Source of the DNA: Candidatus Saccharimonadia bacterium
GTDB taxonomy: Bacteria > Patescibacteriota > Saccharimonadia > Saccharimonadales > Saccharimonadaceae
Reading direction: 5' to 3'
Assembly (NCBI GenBank): GCA_023262335.1
Contig: JALRBE010000032.1
Span: 1 to 11,949 of the forward strand
DNA: 11,949 bases
The translations under genes were made by a program, and so were the position numbers. Under the pieces are notes generated by a model, which searched no databases, was not told the origin of the DNA, and saw only the letters and a list, made by a program, of their open reading frames with translations. Below are positions 6,556 to 11,949 of the stretch, one piece after another (within the stretch, counting starts at the first letter, position 1; the number at the start of each line of letters is the position of its first letter).

Positions 6556-7622
6556 TAGTACGCTCGCTCCGTGACCTGCTTGACAAGTTTCAAGAACGCT
6601 TCGTGATGGTTCTCGCCGAACTTGAGGTCATCCAACAGCGCAAGAGCGGTACGCGCGTACTCGTTCACCCGCTTTTCTGTCGCCGCTTTCGCGCCTGTCG
6701 AGACCAGCAGTTGTTTGACGTCTTCGATTTCGTCCGCCGTGGCCGCGTGGTTGCCGAACGATGACATGAAGCGGTTTTTTTCGAGAACGGTCATGGAGCG
6801 CACGGCTTGTTCGATCATATACGTGCGCTTGCCTTCCGTGATGTCGCTGGTCGTCGATTTGCCTGTGGTCGCTTCTTCGCCGAACACGCCGAGCAGGTCG
6901 TCGACCAGCTGGAACGCGATACCGAGCGCGGTCGCGAACTCACGAAGCGTTCCAAGCCGTGAGTCGCTGGTCCCGGCGATGCCCGCCCCGGTCAGGAGCG
7001 GCGTGGCAAATGAGTAGCCCGCCGTTTTGTAGCGCGCGATCTTCAAGGCGTCGCCGTCGCTATACGGAACGAAGCTCGATTCGGTGTCGAGCAGTTCGCC
7101 ACCGGCGACTTCGAACACGCTTTGCGAGAGCAACCGCTGCGCGAACGTTTTTTGCTCGTCGTTCAAAGAGCTGAGCGCGACCAATTGGTGGGCTCCGGAA
7201 AGCATGAGGTCGCCGCCGAGAATCGCGGCGCCATGGGCGAAGTGAGTCTGATCGTCCTTGTCCGTGATGAATTTCGCGTACGTTTTTTTGTAGCGGCCAG
7301 CCACGTTCAGCGTGCCGTACCGAATGTCGTCCCGGTCGATGATGTCATCGTGAATAAGCAGGCTGAAGTGCAGGAGCTCCTGCGCTGCGGCAACGGGAAC
7401 GATCGACGCTTCGTCGCGCCCGCCGAACGCGTCGTATGCCAAAAGCGTCATGCGAGGGCGCAGCCGCTTGCCACCTGACCGTATGAGACCGTAAAGGACT
7501 TCCCAAAGTTGCCGGTACGACGCGTCGATCGCCGTGGCATCTTCGATCGAACGTTCAAAGAACTCTTCGAGCGTTTCGTTGACGGAAGCGAGCGTCGCTT
7601 GTTCGGTGAGCGGCTGGTGCAT
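6555..7622 (-). CDS. crtE: Geranylgeranyl diphosphate synthase (polyprenyl synthetase family)
   Basis: The 355-residue trans-isoprenyl diphosphate synthase supplies C20 GGPP. GGKRLRPRM (50-58) binds IPP, and the first Asp-rich motif is LIHDDIIDRDD with DDIID at 92-96. The second is LVDDLLGVFGE with DDLLG at 241-245, where the usual last Asp is Gly. Together with the following TGKS...EGKRT, this DDLLG form is the one I associate with actinobacterial IdsA/CrtE-type GGPP synthases. The ATG at 7622 lies eight bases after a perfect TATAAT and has no Shine-Dalgarno, so the operon message probably has a one- to two-base leader. It heads the crt operon and is divergent from the PAS gene. Chain length (C20 rather than C15 or longer) is inferred from the pathway context. 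Confidence 0.9.
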   Translation of the reverse strand: MHQPLTEQATLASVNETLEEFFERSIEDATAIDASYRQLWEVLYGLIRSGGKRLRPRMTLLAYDAFGGRDEASIVPVAAAQELLHFSLLIHDDIIDRDDIRYGTLNVAGRYKKTYAKFITDKDDQTHFAHGAAILGGDLMLSGAHQLVALSSLNDEQKTFAQRLLSQSVFEVAGGELLDTESSFVPYSDGDALKIARYKTAGYSFATPLLTGAGIAGTSDSRLGTLREFATALGIAFQLVDDLLGVFGEEATTGKSTTSDITEGKRTYMIEQAVRSMTVLEKNRFMSSFGNHAATADEIEDVKQLLVSTGAKAATEKRVNEYARTALALLDDLKFGENHHEAFLKLVKQVTERAY

Positions 7623-7630
7623 GTCTTATG

Positions 7631-7659
7631 ATTATACGTCCAATGCGCCGTTAGGTCAC
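7631..7659 (-). promoter_or_regulatory. Promoter of the crt operon
   Basis: On the minus strand a -35-like GTGACC (7659-7654) and a perfect -10 TATAAT (7636-7631) are separated by 17 bases. The -10 ends eight bases before the crtE ATG. The element overlaps the upstream region of the PAS gene on the other strand, so one regulator bound here could affect both. Confidence 0.65.
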
Positions 7660-7665
7660 GCGCGG

Positions 7666-7674
7666 TGGTATGCT
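7666..7674 (+). promoter_or_regulatory. Extended -10 of the PAS gene, leaderless spacing
   Basis: TGG-TATGCT (7666-7674) ends exactly six bases before the ATG at 7681, with no Shine-Dalgarno. It lies back to back with the crt operon promoter. Confidence 0.5.
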
Positions 7675-7680
7675 GGGTAC

Positions 7681-8088
7681 ATGACGTTTTACCAGGATGT
7701 AGACGATATCAAGATGTTTGACGACGCCATGGAAGCTGGCGGCATGGCATGGTGGGTCATGGAGTACCCTAGTGGCGCCGTGTATTTCAGCGCCAACAAA
7801 ATCAAGATGCTCGGGTACAACCAACGCGACATGAAGGATTTCATCCACTACACGTCGTTCACCAACCTGGTACACCCGGACGACGTCGACCAGGCCATGC
7901 AGGCGATGACCGACCATGTGACCGGCGCGGCGGACGCCTACGAAACGAAGTATCGGATCAAAGCCAAGGATGGTTCGTACCGCACGTTTTTTGACCGCGG
8001 CAAGATCGTGGCCAAAAACAAGGACGGCGAAATAGCCATAGCAGGAATCGTGATCGACATGTCGGTCGGCAAAGAACTGTTCGAATAA
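7681..8088 (+). CDS. Single-domain PAS (PAS_3-type) protein
   Basis: The 135-residue protein is one PAS domain and nothing else. Residues 22-45 form the opening strands (MAWWVMEYPSG, VYFSANKIKMLGY). LVHPDDVDQAM (63-73) is the typical HPDD helix, and YRIKAKDGSYRTFFDRGKIV (91-110) is the classic PAS_3 strand pair, ending in the GIVIDMS strand. No kinase, GGDEF, HTH or membrane part is present, and there is no cysteine, so it is not a LOV-type flavin photoreceptor. PAS domains sense small ligands, redox or light cofactors, or mediate protein contacts. It stands divergent to the carotenoid operon across 58 bases, so a role in light or redox sensing linked to pigment synthesis is possible but unproven. 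An in-frame extension upstream of 7681 crosses the crtE promoter and is not credible. Confidence 0.85.
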   Translation: MTFYQDVDDIKMFDDAMEAGGMAWWVMEYPSGAVYFSANKIKMLGYNQRDMKDFIHYTSFTNLVHPDDVDQAMQAMTDHVTGAADAYETKYRIKAKDGSYRTFFDRGKIVAKNKDGEIAIAGIVIDMSVGKELFE

Positions 8089-8105
8089 TCCGTTTATTTG
8101 AACAG
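8077..8105. repeat. Hairpin across two convergent stop codons
   Basis: CTGTTCGAATAA (8077-8088) and TTATTTGAACAG (8094-8105) form a 12-base-pair stem with one G-T wobble around the five-base loop TCCGT. The arms contain the last codons and stops of the PAS gene (plus strand) and the GH67-like gene (minus strand), reading LFE-stop and LFK-stop. It could act as a weak bidirectional terminator or 3' stabiliser. There is no T run outside the stem. Confidence 0.6.
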
Positions 8106-9830
8106 CGTTTCCAGGCCCATGGACTGCTCGGAAAGATGGGACTTCGAAAGCCGCAGGTAGTAGCGTATAAGGCGTGCCTGCAAAGGTGAGGTTTTTAGGA
8201 AAATACGGTCACGTTTGCGATACGGGCGCGATTCCCGGACGAACGGTACCAGCAACGAACGACGGAGCCGGCGATTCTTGACGCTGACCAAACGGGGGAA
8301 GGAATAGTGCTGCGGATACGTCCGTTCGTACGTGGCGATCTTCGCGTTGGCGCGGTCCAGCCAGGCGTCGGACTGCGCGCGGAGCATGTACTGGCGCAAA
8401 TCGGCAAAAATCACCAGCGTGTCACGCTCGAACCGGAGCGAGGACTGCATTTGGTCGCTAAGCCCTAGCTCCTCCGCGAGTGCGATCATACGGTCGGCGG
8501 CGCTCTCGGCTTCGGCGCCGTGCGCGATCACGTCGTTTGGACGCGGCAGCAGCATGCGGTGCAGGTACACGACCACGGATGGCACGTGAATCCGGTCCCA
8601 GGTCGCCCACATGAGCGTGGGGATCCGCGTCCGTCTAAAGTAGTAGCTTTTTTGGGCAAGATCGGCAACGTACAGGCCCTTTTTGATAGCGATATCCGAA
8701 TGGCGCAAAAGTTCGATGAATCCCTTCGTGTTTGACATCTGCCGGCGCTCGCAGAACTTGTCGATAGCCTGTTCGACCGTCATGCCGTACCGGGCGATGT
8801 CGATCGTAACTTCGGTGTTGAGCTCGTTCCACGGCGAACTGCCGTCAAGGTACGTCAGGTTGCTCCACTCGCGTTTGGCCCAGCCGCCGGTTTGACACCA
8901 CGCGTGCAGGCCGATGACGTTCGGGTTTTTGGCGAGCCGCCGCAAATACCCGGCGTAGTCCCAGCCGACGAACGACGGGAACATGCCCATGCCTTCCCAT
9001 TCGCGCCGCGTTTGCAGCTCGACGATGGTTTTATGGCCACCTCGGCCGAACAACGGATTCAGCGCCAGGTGTCGCATGAAATCGGTATCACCGTACTTCA
9101 TGCTGACCACCAGCGCGTCGCTGGTTATCCCGGCAAACGTCTTGTCGTACGTTTTTTTGTTCCATATCAGGTCGCCAATTGGGTAGGCACCGACGGTCCA
9201 TGTTCGGAACACCAACGTTTTGCCGCGCGTTTCGAATACGGGCAGAATTTTTTTGATGAGGGCGTTCGCCTGCGCGGGAGTACGGAGCATGAGCTGGCTT
9301 AAAAAGTGGCCGGTCACGTCGTTGCCATCCTTCTCGCCGACGCGCAAAATCACGCCGTCTATTTGCGGCCAGCGGGCGAGTGCTTGTTCGAGCAGTTCGG
9401 CGTAAAACTCATCGGGCGCTTTTTGCTCCGTGAGCAAATGCTTGCGGATGTCGTCGTTGAAAAACAGATAGTCGGTGTTCACGAACACGCACATGCCGTG
9501 GCGGCCGGCTATGGCGAACAGCCGCTTGTACAGCAAGCGGTACTCACCAAGCAGTGCCTGCAGGTCGGAGTTGTAAAACGGCAGGACTACAAGATGCGCC
9601 AGGTCGTCGATGCTCAGGCTGTCGTAGCCAAGCGCGGCGACTTTGCCTACGTATGTCTCGAAGTTCCGCGCTATGCGGTCGCGGGTGTCCTTCGTCAGTC
9701 TGCCACCGGTTTCGATAGTGGCAAAGGGGACTTTCGACCAGTTCACGGTAGCGCGCGTGTCGTCGGTGACGCAAAACGGCCCGAGGGCATCGATCATATG
9801 GAGTCGTCGCTGTTTCGAAGTATCTCGCAT
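8094..9830 (-). CDS. GH67-like (alpha-glucuronidase-related) TIM-barrel protein, cytosolic
   Basis: This 578-residue protein is not confidently assigned. The middle looks like a TIM barrel of the GH67 alpha-glucuronidase type. DGVILRVGEKDGND (158-171) is an acidic strand end, TLVFRTWTVGAYPIGDLIW (205-223) follows, and IVELQTRREWEG (269-280) recalls the 'ELQ..QEY.G' strand of GH67. VIGLHAWCQTGGW (305-317) and WNELNTEVTIDIARYGMT (334-351) resemble the GH67 'LNE.N.Y.F.R' region. E166, E271 and E277 are candidate catalytic acids. The last about 200 residues are helical and basic (KNRRLRRSLL). No signal peptide or membrane segment is seen, so it would act on imported sugars or intracellular glycans, if it is an enzyme at all. 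The start is ATG 9830, eleven bases after an extended -10; a TTG at 9833 is the alternative. It faces the PAS gene tail to tail and is divergent from the GNAT gene. Confidence 0.5.
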   Translation of the reverse strand: MRDTSKQRRLHMIDALGPFCVTDDTRATVNWSKVPFATIETGGRLTKDTRDRIARNFETYVGKVAALGYDSLSIDDLAHLVVLPFYNSDLQALLGEYRLLYKRLFAIAGRHGMCVFVNTDYLFFNDDIRKHLLTEQKAPDEFYAELLEQALARWPQIDGVILRVGEKDGNDVTGHFLSQLMLRTPAQANALIKKILPVFETRGKTLVFRTWTVGAYPIGDLIWNKKTYDKTFAGITSDALVVSMKYGDTDFMRHLALNPLFGRGGHKTIVELQTRREWEGMGMFPSFVGWDYAGYLRRLAKNPNVIGLHAWCQTGGWAKREWSNLTYLDGSSPWNELNTEVTIDIARYGMTVEQAIDKFCERRQMSNTKGFIELLRHSDIAIKKGLYVADLAQKSYYFRRTRIPTLMWATWDRIHVPSVVVYLHRMLLPRPNDVIAHGAEAESAADRMIALAEELGLSDQMQSSLRFERDTLVIFADLRQYMLRAQSDAWLDRANAKIATYERTYPQHYSFPRLVSVKNRRLRRSLLVPFVRESRPYRKRDRIFLKTSPLQARLIRYYLRLSKSHLSEQSMGLETLFK

Positions 9831-9841
9831 CAAACAGGTTC

Positions 9842-9850
9842 ATTATAGCA
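9842..9850 (-). promoter_or_regulatory. Extended -10 of the GH67-like gene
   Basis: Minus-strand TGC-TATAAT (9850 down to 9842) ends eleven bases before ATG 9830, or eight before TTG 9833. No clear -35 or Shine-Dalgarno is present. It lies beside the plus-strand -10 of the GNAT gene (9868-9876), making a compact divergent promoter pair. Confidence 0.55.
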
Positions 9851-9867
9851 AAAGCCGCAAAGGGTTC

Positions 9868-9876
9868 TGATATGAT
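9868..9876 (+). promoter_or_regulatory. Extended -10 of the GNAT-like gene
   Basis: TGA-TATGAT (9868-9876) ends seven bases before ATG 9884. An in-frame ATG at 9872 lies inside this box, so 9884 is the better start. Confidence 0.5.
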
Positions 9877-9883
9877 AAAAGCA

Positions 9884-10267
9884 ATGGTACGTAAGCCTGA
9901 TTACACGCTTGAGAAGCTTGCCGATTCCGCTGATGACGGCAAGCGTTTGGTGTGGTCGGTCGGCGTTGCTGGCAAAGCAGCCGGTTCGGTCCGTATCGAG
10001 CTTGAAGATTCCGCTGAAGCGCAGGCTCCCGGATTAATTCTGACACTGGACGACAGCTACCGCGGGCAGGATATCGAAAGCGCCGTGCTGAAAGACACGA
10101 TTCGGTATGCCTACTGCAACCTTCCGTACGCGGCCGTGTATTCGCGGCACCAGACGGCCGACAAGCCGTACGCGACGGTATTGCGCAAGCTTGGCTTCGA
10201 ACCCTTCGAAAAGCCGTACAAAGACGACCACGACGACGAGTGGCAGGACGTGAAGCTGGTACTGTAA
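9884..10267 (+). CDS. GNAT-fold acetyltransferase-like protein
   Basis: The 127-residue protein resembles a small GNAT N-acetyltransferase that would transfer an acetyl group from acetyl-CoA to an amine. LILTLDDSYRGQDIESAVLK (residues 51-70) matches the central strand and acetyl-CoA loop, with YRGQDI standing for the Q/RxxGxG/A motif. The motif is degenerate because the final glycine is replaced. AAVYSRHQTADKPYATVLRKLGFE (roughly 93-116, tail VLRKLGFE) is the usual C-terminal strand-helix ending in 'LGF'. The end is very acidic (KDDHDDEWQD). The substrate cannot be named and the poor CoA loop leaves catalytic activity open. A shorter start at 9884 is used instead of 9872 because 9872 overlaps the -10 box. 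A strong terminator follows. Confidence 0.6.
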   Translation: MVRKPDYTLEKLADSADDGKRLVWSVGVAGKAAGSVRIELEDSAEAQAPGLILTLDDSYRGQDIESAVLKDTIRYAYCNLPYAAVYSRHQTADKPYATVLRKLGFEPFEKPYKDDHDDEWQDVKLVL

Positions 10268-10289
10268 CGGACTGCACTTGCACTACACG

Positions 10290-10314
10290 AAGTCCCCAGT
10301 CGAGGGACTTTTTT
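10290..10314 (+). terminator. Intrinsic terminator after the GNAT-like gene
   Basis: AAGTCCC (10290-10296) pairs perfectly with GGGACTT (10304-10310) around a seven-base loop and runs into TTTTTT (10309-10314). It lies 23 bases after the stop at 10267. Confidence 0.9.
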
Positions 10315-10331
10315 GTATATACATAAGTATA

Positions 10332-10360
10332 TTGCATAATTAACAAACTTATGCTATAGT
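10332..10360 (+). promoter_or_regulatory. Promoter of the PP2C gene (leaderless)
   Basis: TTGCAT (10332-10337) and TATAGT (10355-10360) are 17 bases apart, and TGC (10352-10354) extends the -10. The box ends six bases before ATG 10367. The ATG at 10361 would begin directly at the -10 edge, upstream of the expected transcription start, so 10367 is chosen. This is the best-formed promoter in the window. Confidence 0.75.
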
Positions 10361-10366
10361 ATGTTC

Positions 10367-11386
10367 ATGCATAAAAACATAAACACGTTAAAATATGCCA
10401 CGAATGAACGTAAACGCGGGTTCTCCGAACTCGAAACCCGCGAATTGGCGCAGCCGTTCGGTCATGTGGCTATGGAGTCGGCACGGGTATCTCGCGACCA
10501 CGACCTTAGTATCGACCCGCGCCATGCCGAGACGGACTTCTTTGCCGTGCACGGCGGCGAATCGCTCCGTCACGATACGGCCATCGGACTTGGCGAATAC
10601 GCGCTGCTACGGGACCGGCTGATCGCTCCGGAGCGCCACCTGATGCCGAAAACCGAAACCGGCGCCGCCACGTGGTCGCGCAAGCTGGACGCGAACGGCA
10701 ACTTCGCCGGCGACGACAACTTCGTGACCGGTCATAACTTCGCGGCCGTTGCCGACGGCGTTGGCAGCAGCCTGAACGGCGGGCTGGCGTCAAAGGCGGT
10801 CAGCGAACTGCTCGCGAACGAGCTTCCTGGCGTCAACGAACTGACGTCCAAAAAAGACGTGAAGAAACGCGTCAAGCAGATTCTCCGCGACGCGCACCAA
10901 GTGGTCCTGAACGAACAGGGCACGACCGACCTTTCCATGGCCTCGACCGCGACGACGCTGAACTACGTGGTGATCGACGACGAAACCTACGCCGTGATCG
11001 GCAACGTCGGCGACAGTCCGGCGTACCTTACGCGCGACGGCAAAATCAGCGAAGTGACCGACTGGCATCGCAAGGTCATGCCAAAACCGACCAAACGCGT
11101 GGCACTCGGCAAGCCGCTCGAATTCGACCCCGTGGTGAAATTCATCAAAGTAGAGCCTGGCGACATTATCTCGCTGACGAGCAACGGCGTACGCAAACGC
11201 GACATCGACGGCAGCAAACTGAGCAAGATCGCCGCGCGGCACCATAACCCCCAGAAAATCGCTCGGCTTCTTGCCGAACTGCAAGGCCCGAGCAAGGACG
11301 ATTGTACCGCCATCGTTTCGCGCTACGAGGGCACGCTTGATCCGGCGCGCGGTCGCAGCCTGGACGACGAACTCATCGCGGCATAG
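10367..11386 (+). CDS. PP2C-family (PPM) serine/threonine phosphatase with altered metal motif
   Basis: The 339-residue protein has an N-terminal region of about 100 residues without recognised domain, then a PP2C fold. Motifs in order are GDDN (115-118, the position of the bacterial NED), VADGVGSS (128-135, metal-binding DGxG), GLASKAV (139-145), STATTLNYVVI (193-203), GNVGDSPAYLTRDG (212-225) and DDCTAIVSRY (311-320). PP2C enzymes use two or three metal ions to dephosphorylate Ser/Thr. The usual 'SDG' metal-binding motif reads SNG here (272-274), so Asn273 replaces a metal-ligand Asp, and GDDN has Asp for Glu. Activity may be reduced or the domain may be regulatory. No membrane segment, and no kinase partner in the window. 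The mRNA is probably leaderless. Confidence 0.82.
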   Translation: MHKNINTLKYATNERKRGFSELETRELAQPFGHVAMESARVSRDHDLSIDPRHAETDFFAVHGGESLRHDTAIGLGEYALLRDRLIAPERHLMPKTETGAATWSRKLDANGNFAGDDNFVTGHNFAAVADGVGSSLNGGLASKAVSELLANELPGVNELTSKKDVKKRVKQILRDAHQVVLNEQGTTDLSMASTATTLNYVVIDDETYAVIGNVGDSPAYLTRDGKISEVTDWHRKVMPKPTKRVALGKPLEFDPVVKFIKVEPGDIISLTSNGVRKRDIDGSKLSKIAARHHNPQKIARLLAELQGPSKDDCTAIVSRYEGTLDPARGRSLDDELIAA

Positions 11387-11412
11387 CAAATGGCGCACAG
11401 TGGCGTTTGGTC

Positions 11413-11421
11413 TGCTATGAT
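11413..11421 (+). promoter_or_regulatory. Extended -10 of the anchored surface protein gene, leaderless spacing
   Basis: TGC-TATGAT (11413-11421) ends exactly six bases before ATG 11428. There is no Shine-Dalgarno, although GATGAGCG between them gives a weak purine run. Confidence 0.55.
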
Positions 11422-11427
11422 GAGCGT

Positions 11428-11949
11428 ATGAAAACCATTAGCAGAATCAACGAACAGGGTAGCGCGCACGCGGTTGTCATCGCGGCGCTGTCCGTCGCGC
11501 TCGTAGCGGCGGTCGGGTACATTTTTTGGACGAACGTCGTGCAGCCGAACGACAAGAGCGAGCCGGAAGCGGCTGTCACCAGTAGTCCGTCGCCATCGCC
11601 TTCAACCAGTACCGCGCCTGCCGTAAAGGAAGGCACTATCCAAGGATCACTGACGTATCCGACCGATGGCGGCATTCCTGCCGACTTCGAGGTCCGGGCG
11701 ACCAACCTGGAAACCGGCAAGGAATACGTGACCAAAGAGCACATAAAGGGCGCCGGCTATACGTATGGCAGCGGCTACAAGCTGGCCGTTCCCGCTGGCA
11801 AGTACCACGTGTACGGCGTGCTCACGAGCAAGCCGCAGGAAAAGGCGTACTACAACAAGTTCGTCACGTGCGGCATGGCATACGGCTGTAATGATTTCAC
11901 TAAGATCGAAGTGACCGTGGAACCGGGCAAAGAAACAGCCGATATCATG
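11428..11949 (+). CDS. Membrane-anchored extracellular protein, 3' end cut by the window
   Basis: The frame is open from ATG 11428 to the last base (174 residues, no stop). After a short charged start, residues 12-35 (SAHAVVIAALSVALVAAVGY, then IFW) form one transmembrane helix. The pattern 'G-x-AH' followed by a helix ending in an aromatic 'xFW' is one I associate with anchored Saccharibacteria proteins; that link is from memory. Residues 51-65 are a Ser/Pro/Thr linker. From 68 on there is a beta-rich domain (GTIQGSLTYPTDGGIPADFE, ATNLETGKEY, YKLAVPAGKYHVYG), similar to carboxypeptidase-regulatory-like or Ig-like modules. C148 and C154 could form a disulfide, consistent with an outside location. 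A surface, possibly adhesive, function is inference. Confidence 0.75.
   Translation, partial: MKTISRINEQGSAHAVVIAALSVALVAAVGYIFWTNVVQPNDKSEPEAAVTSSPSPSPSTSTAPAVKEGTIQGSLTYPTDGGIPADFEVRATNLETGKEYVTKEHIKGAGYTYGSGYKLAVPAGKYHVYGVLTSKPQEKAYYNKFVTCGMAYGCNDFTKIEVTVEPGKETADIM

Noticed and set aside
10790..11398. 202-codon open frame on the minus strand, antisense to the PP2C gene
   Set aside because: The PP2C motifs on the plus strand are clear. The antisense frame has no family likeness and its composition is that of a codon-bias shadow.
1..11949. Alternative genetic code (TGA recoded, as in Gracilibacteria/Absconditabacteria)
   Set aside because: TGA ends tyrS, the S66 gene, crtB, crtI and crtYe exactly where the families end, and no TGA interrupts a recognised domain.
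1..11949. The window as an actinobacterial chromosome carrying its normal crt cluster
   Set aside because: GC is moderate rather than high, first genes look leaderless with extended -10 boxes, and the surrounding gene set and surface protein look more like CPR. Not fully excluded without marker genes, so kept as the main way to refute the leading finding.
1..11949. Insertion sequences, integrase, attachment sites, CRISPR array or toxin-antitoxin genes marking a mobile island around the crt operon
   Set aside because: I found no transposase or integrase-like protein, no regular spaced repeats and no flanking direct repeats. The tRNA-Tyr at 635-720 could be an integration site, but no copy of its 3' end was noticed downstream.

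Overview
The window is ordinary bacterial DNA read with the standard genetic code (TGA is a true stop in several genes). It is densely packed, with no gene-free stretch over 300 bases. The most likely source is an environmental Candidatus Saccharibacteria (Patescibacteria/CPR), at moderate confidence. Three things suggest this: many genes with no Shine-Dalgarno whose -10 box sits about 6 bases before the ATG (leaderless mRNAs), an anchored surface protein at the right end with an N-terminus of a kind I associate with that phylum, and small tightly packed genes. No single marker gene in the window proves the taxonomy.

Left edge (1-770): a 150-base ftsH fragment is joined out of frame to the 3' third of tyrS, most likely a contig-end assembly chimera. 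After tyrS come a tRNA-Tyr(GTA) gene with its own promoter and a hairpin terminator. Region 780-2760 (+ strand) holds a VOC/glyoxalase-fold protein, an S66 (MccF-like) peptidase and an AHSA1/SRPBCC protein, all small cytoplasmic accessory genes.

The centrepiece is a six-gene operon on the minus strand (7622 down to 2757): GGPP synthase (crtE), phytoene synthase (crtB), phytoene desaturase (crtI), the two halves of a heterodimeric lycopene cyclase (crtYe/crtYf type) and a UbiA-family lycopene elongase (crtEb). Every junction overlaps by 1 to 11 bases. Set and order match the actinobacterial C50 carotenoid (decaprenoxanthin/sarcinaxanthin) cluster closely. From IPP and DMAPP or FPP, these enzymes would make GGPP, phytoene, lycopene, a C45/C50 elongated lycopene, and finally a cyclic C50 xanthophyll in the membrane. 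No IPP isomerase or upstream isoprenoid gene is in the window. A C50 pigment pathway in a reduced, probably epibiotic lineage is the most notable content and suggests acquisition from an actinobacterial host or neighbour.

A PAS-only protein is transcribed divergently from crtE across a 58-base promoter region. It faces, tail to tail, a large cytosolic protein resembling GH67 alpha-glucuronidases. Further right are a GNAT-like protein with a strong terminator, a PP2C-family phosphatase with an unusual Asp-to-Asn change in a metal-binding motif, and the start of a membrane-anchored extracellular protein cut by the window end.
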